From contig CAMAYW010000028.1 of NCBI GenBank assembly GCA_945862475.1, forward strand, positions 1 through 12,496: a stretch of 12,496 nt of DNA, read 5' to 3'. The notes below the pieces were generated by a model. The model was not told the DNA's origin. It searched no databases and saw only the letters and a list, made by a program, of their open reading frames with translations. Position numbers and translations under genes: made by a program. Source of the DNA: Bacteriovorax stolpii (GTDB lineage Bacteria; Bdellovibrionota; Bacteriovoracia; Bacteriovoracales; Bacteriovoracaceae). How positions within the stretch are numbered: the stretch's first letter is position 1; the number at the start of each line of letters is the position of its first letter. This document shows, in pieces, positions 1 to 7,421 of this stretch.

Positions 1-499
1 ATCGAACAAGGTCAATGACCTCGCGAGCGCAACCTTTACCACTTTCTCTGCTCGTCACGTAATCGACAATCTCCAAAACCTCTTCACAGGTATTAGGAAC
101 AGTGGCCGAAAATCCTGCCTTCTTTAAAAGTGGTATATCAAATAATTCATCCCCCATGTAAAGAACTTCATCTGCATTCACATTATACTTTTTTAAAACA
201 TCAACAAAGGCAGCTCTCTTGTCTTCGTTACCAGCGTAACAAAAATTTAATCCAAGTTGATCGACCCTCTTCTGAACCGAAACACTATTTCCACCAGTGA
301 TAACACCGACCTTGAGCCCAGCTTTCATGAGTACTTTCATGCCATATCCGTCATAGATATTAAACGTACGATTAAAGCCCACTTCTTCACTCGCCCACCA
401 AACGTGAGCATCAGTTAAAATGCCATCCAAATCAAAAACAACCACTTTGATTTTTTTTAGTTTCGATTCAAATTTTTTAGCAACTAATTTTTGGCTCAT
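1..499 (-). CDS. kdsC: KdsC, 3-deoxy-D-manno-octulosonate 8-phosphate phosphatase (3' end cut by window edge)
   Basis: Translating the minus strand from the ATG at 497-499 gives 166 open codons with no stop before the window edge. The product is a HAD-superfamily phosphatase that cleaves Kdo-8-phosphate to Kdo in the cytoplasm. Visible motifs: motif I DLDGILTD (Asp23 nucleophile, Asp25 acid/base), motif II ITGG (about 67-70), Lys94 (motif III) and motif IV GDELFD (Asp117, Asp121). There is no large cap domain, as in tetrameric KdsC. The C-terminal part, ending TSRESGKGCAREVIDLV, matches the conserved tail of the family, so only a few residues should be missing (usual length about 170-190). 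Its ATG overlaps the kdsA stop as ATGA (496-499), with a purine-rich GGTGGAAGA just upstream, so it should be translationally coupled. It is the last visible gene of the kdsB-pyrG-kdsA-kdsC operon. Confidence 0.93.
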   Translation of the reverse strand, partial: MSQKLVAKKFESKLKKIKVVVFDLDGILTDAHVWWASEEVGFNRTFNIYDGYGMKVLMKAGLKVGVITGGNSVSVQKRVDQLGLNFCYAGNEDKRAAFVDVLKKYNVNADEVLYMGDELFDIPLLKKAGFSATVPNTCEEVLEIVDYVTSRESGKGCAREVIDLVR

Positions 500-1296
500 T
501 CTTCCACCGCACGACGAATCTTAAGAAGTTTTTCCACTATTGATTTTACAGAACTTAAAGGGAGTGCCGTAGCAGCATCAGAGAGTGCCTTTTCAGGATT
601 TGGATGACACTCCATAAAGATACCATCTGCACCTGCTGCAACAGCTGCTTTTGCCAGTACAAGGATCTGTTCTCTCTTTCCACCTGTCGCAGTTCCTAGT
701 CCTCCTGGACGTTGCACGCAATGAGTAGCATCGTGAATCGCTCGAACACCAAAAGACTTCATAATTTGAAAGGAGGCCATATCAACCACAAGATTATTAT
801 AGCCAAAAGAGGAACCACGTTCAGTCAGAAGTATTTTTTCTTTTGGTAGAAAATGAGAAGCTTTATCTACAATATTTTTCGTTTCCTCAGGAGAGAGGAA
901 CTGGCCCTTCTTTACTTTAAGTTCACGATTATATTTTTTACAGGCCTCAGCTCCAGCAAAAATCATATCTGTCTGACGACAAAGAAAGGCAGGAACTTGA
1001 AGGACACTTACGACTTCGGCCACGGACATCGCTTGTTCAGGAGTATGAAAATCGGTGAGAGTTGGAAGGCCATACTGTTTGTTGATCATTCCTAATATCT
1101 TTAAACCCTCATCTAGACCTGGACCACGGTAAGAAGAGAAAGATGATCTATTCGCCTTGTCATAAGATCCTTTAAAATGAAGATTGATTTCATTCTTAAA
1201 TGGTTCTAGATCTTTTAAAAGAGTTTCAGCAATTTGTTTCGCAAGATCTTGGCTTTCTATCACACAAGGTCCGATGTAAAAATCCATCTTTTTCAT
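496..1296 (-). CDS. kdsA: KdsA, 3-deoxy-8-phosphooctulonate synthase, metal-dependent (class II) type
   Basis: 266 aa, normal for the family. The enzyme condenses phosphoenolpyruvate with arabinose-5-phosphate to give Kdo-8-phosphate, the first committed step of Kdo synthesis. Conserved blocks include IGPCVIES (7-15), DKANRSS and SYRGPGLDEG for substrate binding, PAFLCRQTD, FGYNNLVVDM, DATHCVQ and MECHPNPEKALSDAATALPL. Cys11 in the GPC motif, the His of DATH, the Glu of MECHP and the Asp of ALSD are the four metal ligands known from the Aquifex aeolicus type. The E. coli metal-free type has Asn instead of this Cys, so I call this one metal-dependent. The start at 1296 is supported by GAGGA about 7 bases upstream, which overlaps the pyrG stop codon (CTCTGAGGA). 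It lies 9 bases after pyrG and overlaps kdsC by 4 bases. Confidence 0.96.
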   Translation of the reverse strand: MKKMDFYIGPCVIESQDLAKQIAETLLKDLEPFKNEINLHFKGSYDKANRSSFSSYRGPGLDEGLKILGMINKQYGLPTLTDFHTPEQAMSVAEVVSVLQVPAFLCRQTDMIFAGAEACKKYNRELKVKKGQFLSPEETKNIVDKASHFLPKEKILLTERGSSFGYNNLVVDMASFQIMKSFGVRAIHDATHCVQRPGGLGTATGGKREQILVLAKAAVAAGADGIFMECHPNPEKALSDAATALPLSSVKSIVEKLLKIRRAVEE

Positions 1297-1305
1297 AAAT
1301 TATCC

Positions 1306-2910
1306 TCAGAGTTTTCCACTTGCTTTCACAAAAGTCGCAAATAGTGGATGCGGTTTAAAAGGCCTTGATTTGAATTCAGGGTGATACTGACAGGCTATAA
1401 AATGAGGGTGATTTTTTAATTCAATCACTTCAACCAGATTAAGTCCTGGATTTTTTCCTGAAACAACAAGACCTTTATCAGTTAATTGTTTTATGTATTC
1501 ATTGTTAACTTCAAGTCGATGACGATGCCTTTCTGTAATTTTATTTGTTTGGTATATTTGTTCACCAAGAGTCCCTGGAACGAAATCACATTCATAAGCG
1601 CCGAGCCTCATGTTGCCGCCCTTCGCTCCATCTTTTGTTTGACCGGCCATATAGTGGACAACAAAATCACCTGAGTCTGTGAATTCCATCGACGTTGCAT
1701 TTTTTATTCCCACCACATGCCTAGCAAACTCGATCACGGCAAGCTGAAGACCCAAACAAATTCCAAAGAAAGGAATTTTTTTCTCACGAGCAAATTGAAT
1801 TGCCTTAATTTTTCCTTCCGTTCCTCGAGAACCAAATCCACCAGGAACAAGGATACCATCTACTTTTTCTAAAAGATCGGTCTTAACACCTTTTTCTAAA
1901 TCTTCTGCATCAATATAGATGCGATTGAGTTTCACTTGATTTTCAATAGCTGCATGCCTAAGCGCCTCATCCAAAGACTTATATGACTCAATAAGATCAG
2001 TGTACTTTCCGACGATACCAATATTCACTTCTTTAATAGGATGCTCAGAATTATAAATAACTTTATTTATTTCAGTCATGTTTGGTTCTGCCGTCCACAT
2101 GCCAAGAAGCTCAGTGACTCTTCTATCAAGACCCTGATCGTGAAAGGCTTTCGGAACTTTATAAATAAGATCCAAATCGATAGATTGAAAAACGTTCTGC
2201 TTAGGGACATTACAAAAAAGTGAAATTTTATCTACGATAGACTGATCAATTTCTCGATCTGCCCTACAAATGATAACATCAGGAAAAAGTCCAATGGAGC
2301 GCATCTCTTTCACTGAATGCTGGGCTGGCTTCGATTTTAATTCTCCAGCCGCTTGAATATAAGGGATAAGAACAAGATGAATATAGAGAACGTTTTCTTT
2401 TCCAACATCAAGTGCAAATTGTCTAATTGACTCCATAAATGGAAGGGATTCAATATCCCCTACTGTCCCGCCGATTTCACCAATGAGAAGATCACAGTCT
2501 TTAGCAGCATGATGGATTCTTCGTTTAATTTCATCCGTAATATGAGGGACAACCTGAACCGTTTTTCCTAAATATTTTCCCTCACGTTCATTTTCAATCA
2601 CCTGAAGATAGACTTTTCCTGTAGTAAAATTATTCTCTCGAGTGAGTTGTAAGCTCGTAAAGCGCTCATAGTGACCTAGATCAAGATCTGTTTCTGCTCC
2701 ATCGTCTGTAACAAAAACCTCACCGTGCTGAATGGGACTCATTGTTCCTGGGTCCACATTGATGTAGGGATCCATTTTCAGCATGTTTATTTTTATACCT
2801 CTTCGCTCTAAAAGACAGCCAAGGCTTGCCGCTGCCAACCCTTTACCTAGGGAACTCGTCACTCCACCAGTGATAAAGATATATTTTTTACTATGCTTAT
2901 TATTGTTCAC
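1306..2910 (-). CDS. pyrG: PyrG, CTP synthase (glutamine-hydrolysing)
   Basis: 534 aa, close to the usual 535-550. It aminates UTP to CTP using ATP and glutamine in the cytoplasm. The N-terminal synthetase domain (about 1-270) opens with FITGGVTSSLGKG, the P-loop-like ATP site, and contains MDPYINVDPGTMSP and GEIGGTVGDIES. The C-terminal class I glutamine amidotransferase domain (about 295-530) shows PGGFGSRG, the nucleophile Cys in FFGICLGLQLA (about residue 385) and the His-Glu pair in QYHPEFKSRP (about residue 510). The start codon is GTG at 2908-2910, preceded by AAGGGG with good spacing; it lies inside the last codons of kdsB, an 11-base overlap. CTP is the nucleotide KdsB uses to activate Kdo, which explains its position between kdsB and kdsA. 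Confidence 0.97.
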   Translation of the reverse strand: MNNNKHSKKYIFITGGVTSSLGKGLAAASLGCLLERRGIKINMLKMDPYINVDPGTMSPIQHGEVFVTDDGAETDLDLGHYERFTSLQLTRENNFTTGKVYLQVIENEREGKYLGKTVQVVPHITDEIKRRIHHAAKDCDLLIGEIGGTVGDIESLPFMESIRQFALDVGKENVLYIHLVLIPYIQAAGELKSKPAQHSVKEMRSIGLFPDVIICRADREIDQSIVDKISLFCNVPKQNVFQSIDLDLIYKVPKAFHDQGLDRRVTELLGMWTAEPNMTEINKVIYNSEHPIKEVNIGIVGKYTDLIESYKSLDEALRHAAIENQVKLNRIYIDAEDLEKGVKTDLLEKVDGILVPGGFGSRGTEGKIKAIQFAREKKIPFFGICLGLQLAVIEFARHVVGIKNATSMEFTDSGDFVVHYMAGQTKDGAKGGNMRLGAYECDFVPGTLGEQIYQTNKITERHRHRLEVNNEYIKQLTDKGLVVSGKNPGLNLVEVIELKNHPHFIACQYHPEFKSRPFKPHPLFATFVKASGKL

Positions 2911-3640
2911 GAAGCGCCCCTTCTACTTTTTTGATATCGTCTGGCACGTCTACACCAATTAATTTTTGGTCTGTCAAAATCGCACCCAAAGTCATTTGAT
3001 TCTCGAGTGCTCTTAGTTGTTCTAATTTTTCAAGATCCTCGAGTTTTGCCATGGGTAATTTAACAAAACGAGATAAGGCTTCTGCCTTATAACTATAAAC
3101 ACCTATGTGCTGATACCAAGAATAATCTCTTCCGCCATCTCTATCAAAAGGTAATGATTGCCTGGAAAAATATAAGCACTGTTTCGAAGCAGGACTATAA
3201 ACGGCTTTTACAACATTCGAATTTGTAAAATCATCTTCCTTGACTGACCTTTCTCGTAAAAGTGTTGTGATATCAAACTGGCTCGATAAGTGAAAATTCG
3301 CTAATTCTTTTAGAATAGGTCCACGTAATAGAGGCTCGTCACCCTGAACATTGATGACAATCTTTGGGTTTTCATTTTTAAGACATCTCTCATAGGCCAA
3401 AGCGATTCGTTCAGAACCTGAAGGGACATCATCATCAATCCGAATAACCTTTCCACCAAATTCAATAACATGTTTTTCAATCCCGTCATGATCAGTAACA
3501 ACAAAAACAGGAAAACCTGATTCTAAACAGTTTGTATAAACTCTTTGAATCATCGACACGCCATTAATCAGCGCCAATGGCTTCCCTGGAAATCGGGAGG
3601 AACTAAAGCGAGCTGGAATTAAAATGACTGCTAAAGACAT
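2900..3640 (-). CDS. kdsB: KdsB, CMP-Kdo synthetase (3-deoxy-manno-octulosonate cytidylyltransferase)
   Basis: 246 aa, typical length. It transfers CMP from CTP to Kdo, giving the sugar donor for the lipid A-core region. The N-terminal nucleotide-binding signature IPARFSSSRFPGKPL (about 8-22) is followed by VTDHDGI, the family motif PSGSERIA (about 72-80), VINVQGDEPLL with the Mg-binding Asp (about 96-106), YQHIGVYSYK and LEKLEQLRALENQ. All are standard KdsB blocks. It is the first gene of the minus-strand operon. The ATG at 3638-3640 is preceded by AAGG about 10 bases away, a fairly weak site. A plausible promoter lies at 3692-3721. Its stop overlaps the pyrG start by 11 bases. Confidence 0.96.
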   Translation of the reverse strand: MSLAVILIPARFSSSRFPGKPLALINGVSMIQRVYTNCLESGFPVFVVTDHDGIEKHVIEFGGKVIRIDDDVPSGSERIALAYERCLKNENPKIVINVQGDEPLLRGPILKELANFHLSSQFDITTLLRERSVKEDDFTNSNVVKAVYSPASKQCLYFSRQSLPFDRDGGRDYSWYQHIGVYSYKAEALSRFVKLPMAKLEDLEKLEQLRALENQMTLGAILTDQKLIGVDVPDDIKKVEGALREQ

Positions 3641-3691
3641 GGAGGAATAACCTTAATTAAATTGACCCCTCATCCTACGTTTTTTGCACTC

Positions 3692-3721
3692 ATTAGACAA
3701 TCAATTGGGGGAGTAATTCAA
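3692..3721 (-). promoter_or_regulatory. Predicted promoter of the kdsB-pyrG-kdsA-kdsC operon
   Basis: On the minus strand a -35-like TTGAAT (3716-3721) and a -10-like TCTAAT (3692-3697) are 18 bases apart. This would start transcription near 3685, leaving a 5' leader of about 45 bases before kdsB. It is the best sigma70-like match in the gap between the two divergent genes. Its -35 sits directly beside the -35 of the plus-strand promoter, so the two may compete. Prediction by eye only. Confidence 0.45.
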
Positions 3722-3723
3722 CT

Positions 3724-3751
3724 TTGCGTTAATCAATTCCCATGATAATCT
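3724..3751 (+). promoter_or_regulatory. Predicted promoter of the small coiled-coil protein gene, possibly leaderless
   Basis: TTGCGT (3724-3729) and TAATCT (3746-3751) are separated by 16 bases. A start site 7 or 8 bases after the -10 falls on or next to the ATG at 3759, and no Shine-Dalgarno sequence is visible before that ATG. If real, the mRNA would be leaderless or nearly so. An 8-base direct repeat AATCAATT occurs at 3699-3706 and 3731-3738, the second copy inside this spacer; it may be chance in AT-rich DNA. Confidence 0.35.
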
Positions 3752-3758
3752 TAACAAT

Positions 3759-4103
3759 ATGAAATCAATTCTTACTGTCATACTTTTGGCACTTCCTTTG
3801 GGGACGTTCTCTCAAGAAGAGGCACTGCTGCAAGATGCCATCAAGCAACCCGTACAAAGTCTTAGATGCAAAGAACTTTTTAGCGAAAGAGCTGAAAAAA
3901 TAAAGGTCCAGCAACGCCTTAATGGTCTTCTGAAAAGAAATGAAGAGTTATTAAAAAGTACAACTCAGAACAAACAAACCCTATTGGGTCGACTCAAATC
4001 AAATCAAGTTAAAATAAAAAACGAACTTTACCTCTCAAATCTAAGAATTCAGACGATGGAAGAAAATATCGTCCGTTCTGGTTGCCCAGGTCTATCTCTT
4101 TAG
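3759..4103 (+). CDS. Small exported coiled-coil protein, unknown function
   Basis: 114 aa; I do not recognise a family. Residues 1-18 form a Sec signal peptide (MKSILTVILLALPLGTFS followed by QEE), so it should be periplasmic or attached to an envelope surface. From about residue 40 to 105 the sequence is highly charged with heptad-like spacing of Leu, Ile and Val (the KIKVQQRLNGLLKRNEELL and LKSNQVKIKNELYLSNLRI stretches), which suggests a helical coiled coil. Two cysteines (LRCKE near 37 and SGCPG near 109) could form a disulfide. The ATG is fixed by the signal peptide, although no ribosome binding site is seen. It stands alone between kdsB (divergent) and the TolC-like gene 119 bases downstream, and may help stabilise an envelope complex. 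That role is a guess. Confidence 0.7.
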   Translation: MKSILTVILLALPLGTFSQEEALLQDAIKQPVQSLRCKELFSERAEKIKVQQRLNGLLKRNEELLKSTTQNKQTLLGRLKSNQVKIKNELYLSNLRIQTMEENIVRSGCPGLSL

Positions 4104-4222
4104 AATCTGATTTTACTTCTCAGAAATTCTAGTGCTAAGATTTTCAAGCACACATTGTGAGTACTTATTTTTTAAATAAATGATTTATTGAAAAGATAAG
4201 TCTATTTTCGGGAGAAACTGCT

Positions 4223-5737
4223 TTGATTAAAGCACTGCTTATTCTATTCATTATTGGAATTTCAATTTCTTGGGCACAAGAAGAAGATCTAACTTCTATA
4301 GAAACCTCTGTTAGCGACGAGAAAATCGTTACAGATGATGGAGGACCGGTCGATCCTGATCCCTCTGAAAAAAACCGAGGCTGGAAAAGACGAAATAACA
4401 TCGATCCAACTGATTCAGATAAGTCTGGTCGTCCTATTGATCTTAGATCCATATTAGAAGAAGGTTTCAGAAAGAACCCTTTTCAAAGGATAAGAGAACA
4501 GAAGAAAGAACAAATTGAGCTCACTAAAACTGATGTTTGGCAAAAATTTTGGCTTCCAAAACTTTCACTCGAACTAGATAGTTCTAATCACAAGATTGAT
4601 CGCTTTAACCAATCATCACTTTCAACTCCTGGAATGGGCGCACAACAAGCTCCAACTGGAAGCCTTGGACTTGTTATCGACGAATACACTCTATTCAATT
4701 GGGGTAGAGACTATCTTCAATACCAAAATGATACTCAAACTTTATCCAGAGCGAATCAACAATTAAGTGAAGCGAGAAGAAGACTCAAATTTAGTCTCAT
4801 TACTCAATACTTTAATTTAATTAGATCAAAAGAGATCAAAAAAATCAGACAAGAACAATTAAGGCAAACGTCTTTTATTCATCGTCTTGCTCGTGAAAAG
4901 CTTCAATTGAGAAAAATTAGAGCACAAGAATATTACCAAACGAGATCTGAATTTCTTCGATCTCAAACTGATTACCAAGAATCTCTCTATTATGTAAGTC
5001 TTCAAGAAGAAGAACTGGCCAATCTTCTTGGTGATGAGTGGAGAGGATCATACTCAACCGTTGAGCAATTAAAGTTTGTTTCCGTAAACGCAACTCTCCC
5101 TGAAGCTCTAAAGCTTACCGAAGAGCAATCAGTTGATTATAGAGATGCTAAACTTCTCTACGATAACGCTAGTAGAACTTATGAGAAGACTCTCAAGGAA
5201 AATTTACCTCTTCCAAAATTCTCTTTTAATCTAGGTTCCTATCGAACAGGTTTTGATCCAAATGGATCGTCTTGGCAGTACCAAACTTCCCCAGGAAACA
5301 AAAACGTCGAACTTGTTGCGGCCATTGACATGAAGTGGACTCTCTTTGGGGATGGTGGTTTTTTTAACTCTCGTAATAATCAGCGGACTTATCTTGATAA
5401 AAGAATTTCAGAAATTAATTACTTTAACATTAAAAGACAGCTCGATGTGAAGGTAAGAACGATTTACAAAACTCTTCGCTTTCTTGAACAAAAAGTAAAA
5501 ATTGCGGAATTCCAACATAAAAACGCTCAAAGTAATTATGATTCCGTTCTGGATAATTACATCGGTAGTAAAGCGACTTATGCCGATATTAAGTTTGCTG
5601 TGGATAACTTAGTCAACTCACACATTAACTCAGAAAATGTAAAATATGAGCATCTTTTAAAGAAACTAGAGCTCGCTGATTATATGGGGCTTGAAGATTT
5701 TCCGGGCGAAAACTTTGAACAATTGGCACAGAGATAA
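4223..5737 (+). CDS. TolC-family outer-membrane efflux/secretion channel
   Basis: 504 aa. The start is a TTG at 4223-4225 with GGGAGA about 9 bases upstream; it opens a signal peptide ending ISWA before QEEDL, and no ATG gives a better one. Residues about 19-75 are an acidic, Pro/Asp-rich segment not usual in TolC. After it come the two OEP repeats: LRSILEEGFRKNPF with FWLPKLSLEL, then EYTLFNWGRDYLQYQ plus long helices (about 150-270), then a second copy with DMKWTLFGDGGFFNSR and helices (about 365-490). Both copies show the LFxxG turn typical of the family. Trimers of such proteins form a barrel with a periplasmic helical tunnel for type I secretion or drug efflux. No inner-membrane pump or adaptor gene is in the window, so the substrate is unknown. 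The next gene starts 2 bases after its stop. Confidence 0.88.
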   Translation: MIKALLILFIIGISISWAQEEDLTSIETSVSDEKIVTDDGGPVDPDPSEKNRGWKRRNNIDPTDSDKSGRPIDLRSILEEGFRKNPFQRIREQKKEQIELTKTDVWQKFWLPKLSLELDSSNHKIDRFNQSSLSTPGMGAQQAPTGSLGLVIDEYTLFNWGRDYLQYQNDTQTLSRANQQLSEARRRLKFSLITQYFNLIRSKEIKKIRQEQLRQTSFIHRLAREKLQLRKIRAQEYYQTRSEFLRSQTDYQESLYYVSLQEEELANLLGDEWRGSYSTVEQLKFVSVNATLPEALKLTEEQSVDYRDAKLLYDNASRTYEKTLKENLPLPKFSFNLGSYRTGFDPNGSSWQYQTSPGNKNVELVAAIDMKWTLFGDGGFFNSRNNQRTYLDKRISEINYFNIKRQLDVKVRTIYKTLRFLEQKVKIAEFQHKNAQSNYDSVLDNYIGSKATYADIKFAVDNLVNSHINSENVKYEHLLKKLELADYMGLEDFPGENFEQLAQR

Positions 5738-5739
5738 TT

Positions 5740-6498
5740 ATGAAATATCTACTTCTATTCATTTTGCCTCTTCCACTCATGGCGAATACATTTCAACTTA
5801 GCGAAGAGGAGCTTCATCCTGAGTCCGAAGAAGTTCTTTTAAAAAAACCGGAAAAATTCCAGCGTCATGAGAGCATGATTTATAATTTTAACACTGATTT
5901 AGGAATTAAAGATCAACGTCGCTATACTGGTGAAGACAGAAATCGCTTTTCTATTGCGGGACATCTCTCTGGGGACTACGAACATTTTAATCGTCTCCTG
6001 GGTGGTGAAGTCACTTATATGAGGCGCTCAACTCGCTACAATCAGATGTGGTGGGGAGCTCAATTATTTCAACACTCAACCTACTTCACCTCAATCACCC
6101 AAAATGCCACGGCCAGTGGTACCCCAAATTCTGAAGGAAGTTTTAAGAGAGGAAATTATGAAAAAAATAAGATCCTTGGAGTCGGTGTTGGTGCTAGTTA
6201 TCGCTTCAAACTTCTTCTCGATTTTTACCCAACTGAAGATGTTTTCGAAAATATTGATGTTTTTTTAAATTCCATTCAATTAGACGAATCATTTATTGAA
6301 AAACGTTATCAGGGTTACGGGCTAACAACGAATTATGGAATTCATAAAAGATCTGGTCAAAATTATTTTTATGGCGGAAAACTTTCTTACAACATTTCGT
6401 CTGTAACGAGATCAGCAATTGGAAATGAAAACACTCGCGATAGAAGCCTCAGCCTTGGCTGGTTCTCATTTGCTTTTGAAATGGGTGTCTTTTACTAG
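5740..6498 (+). CDS. Predicted outer-membrane beta-barrel protein, unknown function
   Basis: 252 aa, no family recognised. Residues 1-15 are a clear signal peptide (MKYLLLFILPLPLMA before NTFQL). An acidic linker follows (about 20-45). The rest alternates polar and aromatic/hydrophobic residues with many Tyr, Phe and Gly, as in transmembrane beta strands (for example GLTTNYGIHKRSGQNYFYGG and SLSLGWFSFAFEMGVFY). The chain ends in Tyr after Val-Phe, resembling the C-terminal aromatic signal for outer-membrane barrel insertion. It starts 2 bases after the TolC-like gene and is almost certainly co-transcribed and translationally coupled; a partner or accessory role for that channel is likely but inferred. 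A CAGAGAT sequence is the only ribosome binding candidate. It ends 3 bases from the convergent SPOR gene. Confidence 0.72.
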   Translation: MKYLLLFILPLPLMANTFQLSEEELHPESEEVLLKKPEKFQRHESMIYNFNTDLGIKDQRRYTGEDRNRFSIAGHLSGDYEHFNRLLGGEVTYMRRSTRYNQMWWGAQLFQHSTYFTSITQNATASGTPNSEGSFKRGNYEKNKILGVGVGASYRFKLLLDFYPTEDVFENIDVFLNSIQLDESFIEKRYQGYGLTTNYGIHKRSGQNYFYGGKLSYNISSVTRSAIGNENTRDRSLSLGWFSFAFEMGVFY

Positions 6499-6501
6499 TA
6501 C

Positions 6502-7107
6502 TTATTGAATTTCTGAAATAACGTGCTCTTGTCCAGAGAACAAGCTTTGCTGTTCTTTTACGTAAACCTTTGCTTCATCAACTGTCTTGAAGATTCCAAG
6601 ACTAACACGATACCAAGTCCCCTTACCCTCAATCGTCACTTCATTAATAATGGGATTGTAGCCTCTCACAGTAAACCCTTCAGCAAATTGTTTCGCTTCC
6701 TCAACAGTGTTGTATGAGCCAAGTTGAATGGTGTATTTTCCATCTACCTTGGGGGGATCAGATTTAGTTTCATTTGTTGCCGTTGTTGCTGGGACTTTTT
6801 GTTCAGATGAAAACTTCTGAAGTTCTTCGGAAAGTTTATTTTTTGATTCATCCATTAGTTTTTTTAGCTTTTCATCATCCGTAAGCTTAGAGTCTTCGGT
6901 CACAGTCGCCTCAACATCCTCTTCATCAGTTGATTTAAGTTCAACTGTTTTCACATCTTCTTCTTTGATTCCAGAATCATTGAAGGCAAGTTTTTTACCA
7001 AGACGAATCCCGAGGGTAAAACTTGTAATGATCAAAACCACCACAAATATAAAAACGAGGATTATTTCTTTTTTCTCAAAAATGACGACTTTATTATTTT
7101 CTTCCAT
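6502..7107 (-). CDS. SPOR-domain inner-membrane protein (FtsN/DedD-like layout)
   Basis: 201 aa. A short charged cytoplasmic start (1-13) is followed by one transmembrane helix (about 14-33, rich in Ile, Val and Phe), an acidic Glu/Asp/Thr/Ser/Lys linker (about 40-120) and a C-terminal SPOR domain (about 122-200). The SPOR domain contains KYTIQLGSYNTVEEAKQFAE and WYRVSLGIFKTVDEAKVYV, the two half repeats with the usual QLGSY and RVSLG cores. SPOR domains bind denuded peptidoglycan, mostly at the division septum, so a role in cell division or wall remodelling is likely. The FtsN N-terminal activating motif is not recognisable, so I do not call it ftsN. TAAGGTC just before the ATG is a weak ribosome binding site. 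It diverges from the pilus operon and shares the 131-base gap 7108-7238 with it. Confidence 0.88.
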   Translation of the reverse strand: MEENNKVVIFEKKEIILVFIFVVVLIITSFTLGIRLGKKLAFNDSGIKEEDVKTVELKSTDEEDVEATVTEDSKLTDDEKLKKLMDESKNKLSEELQKFSSEQKVPATTATNETKSDPPKVDGKYTIQLGSYNTVEEAKQFAEGFTVRGYNPIINEVTIEGKGTWYRVSLGIFKTVDEAKVYVKEQQSLFSGQEHVISEIQ

Positions 7108-7187
7108 GACCTTATTTTAATGGCCTAGGTCATTTTACGCTACACTTTTTCAATTCCGAACAAATCAGTCCAGTACATGCCACTTTC

Positions 7188-7217
7188 TTAGCAAAGCCCC
7201 TATTCACAGAATATAAA
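7188..7217 (+). promoter_or_regulatory. Predicted promoter of the Tad/Flp-like operon
   Basis: TATAAA (7212-7217) is a good -10 with TTAGCA (7188-7193) 18 bases upstream as a mediocre -35. The transcript would start near 7224. It would carry the strong ribosome binding site AGGGAGG (7228-7234), part of which is complementary to CCCT at 7221-7224 and could form a very small hairpin. No second promoter is obvious until the antisense unit near 9340, so the nine plus-strand genes probably depend on this one. Confidence 0.4.
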
Positions 7218-7238
7218 AATCCCTCATAGGGAGGAAGC

Positions 7239-7421
7239 ATGAAGAAAATCACAAAAAACGAAAAAGGCCAAGGAATCATGGAATACGTCATCATTTCAAG
7301 CCTGGTGGGTATCTGTTGTCTCGTTGCCGTTAGGCAGTTTGGGGATGTCATCCAAAAAAGAATCGACAATATGAAGTCCCAAATCACTAGTGAGATCCAT
7401 CTTAAGAGTTCAAAGAGGTGA
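7239..7421 (+). CDS. flp: Flp-type pilin (Tad pilus major subunit candidate)
   Basis: 60 aa, the usual size of Flp prepilins. A short basic leader (MKKITKNEK) ends in Gly10, followed by QGIMEY. This matches the Flp processing site, Gly at -1 with Glu at +5 and Tyr at +6, cut by a TadV/CpaA-type prepilin peptidase. A hydrophobic helix follows (about 17-32, VIISSLVGICCLVAV), then a charged tail. The mature subunit of about 50 aa would polymerise into a thin pilus or pseudopilus. The start is fixed by the strong AGGGAGG site 4 bases before the ATG. Its stop overlaps the next start as GTGA. The tandem Cys pair in the membrane helix is slightly unusual. No prepilin peptidase gene is in the window. 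Confidence 0.85.
   Translation: MKKITKNEKGQGIMEYVIISSLVGICCLVAVRQFGDVIQKRIDNMKSQITSEIHLKSSKR

Noticed and set aside
4104..4132. Imperfect hairpin just after the stop of the small coiled-coil gene
   Set aside because: Four pairs, a two-base bulge, five pairs, a 9-base loop, AT-rich and no T run directly after; too weak to call a terminator.
6453..6464. CAGCC/GGCTG inverted repeat near the end of the barrel gene
   Set aside because: Two-base loop and no T tract; explained by coding sequence.
7106..7136. Inverted hexamer ATGACC/GGTCAT around the SPOR start
   Set aside because: Six bases with a long spacer, one arm containing the start codon; expected by chance at this scale.
7130..7387. 85-aa frame antisense to the Flp pilin
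   Set aside because: It covers the complement of a well supported pilin and its leader, has no ribosome site and no recognisable motif.
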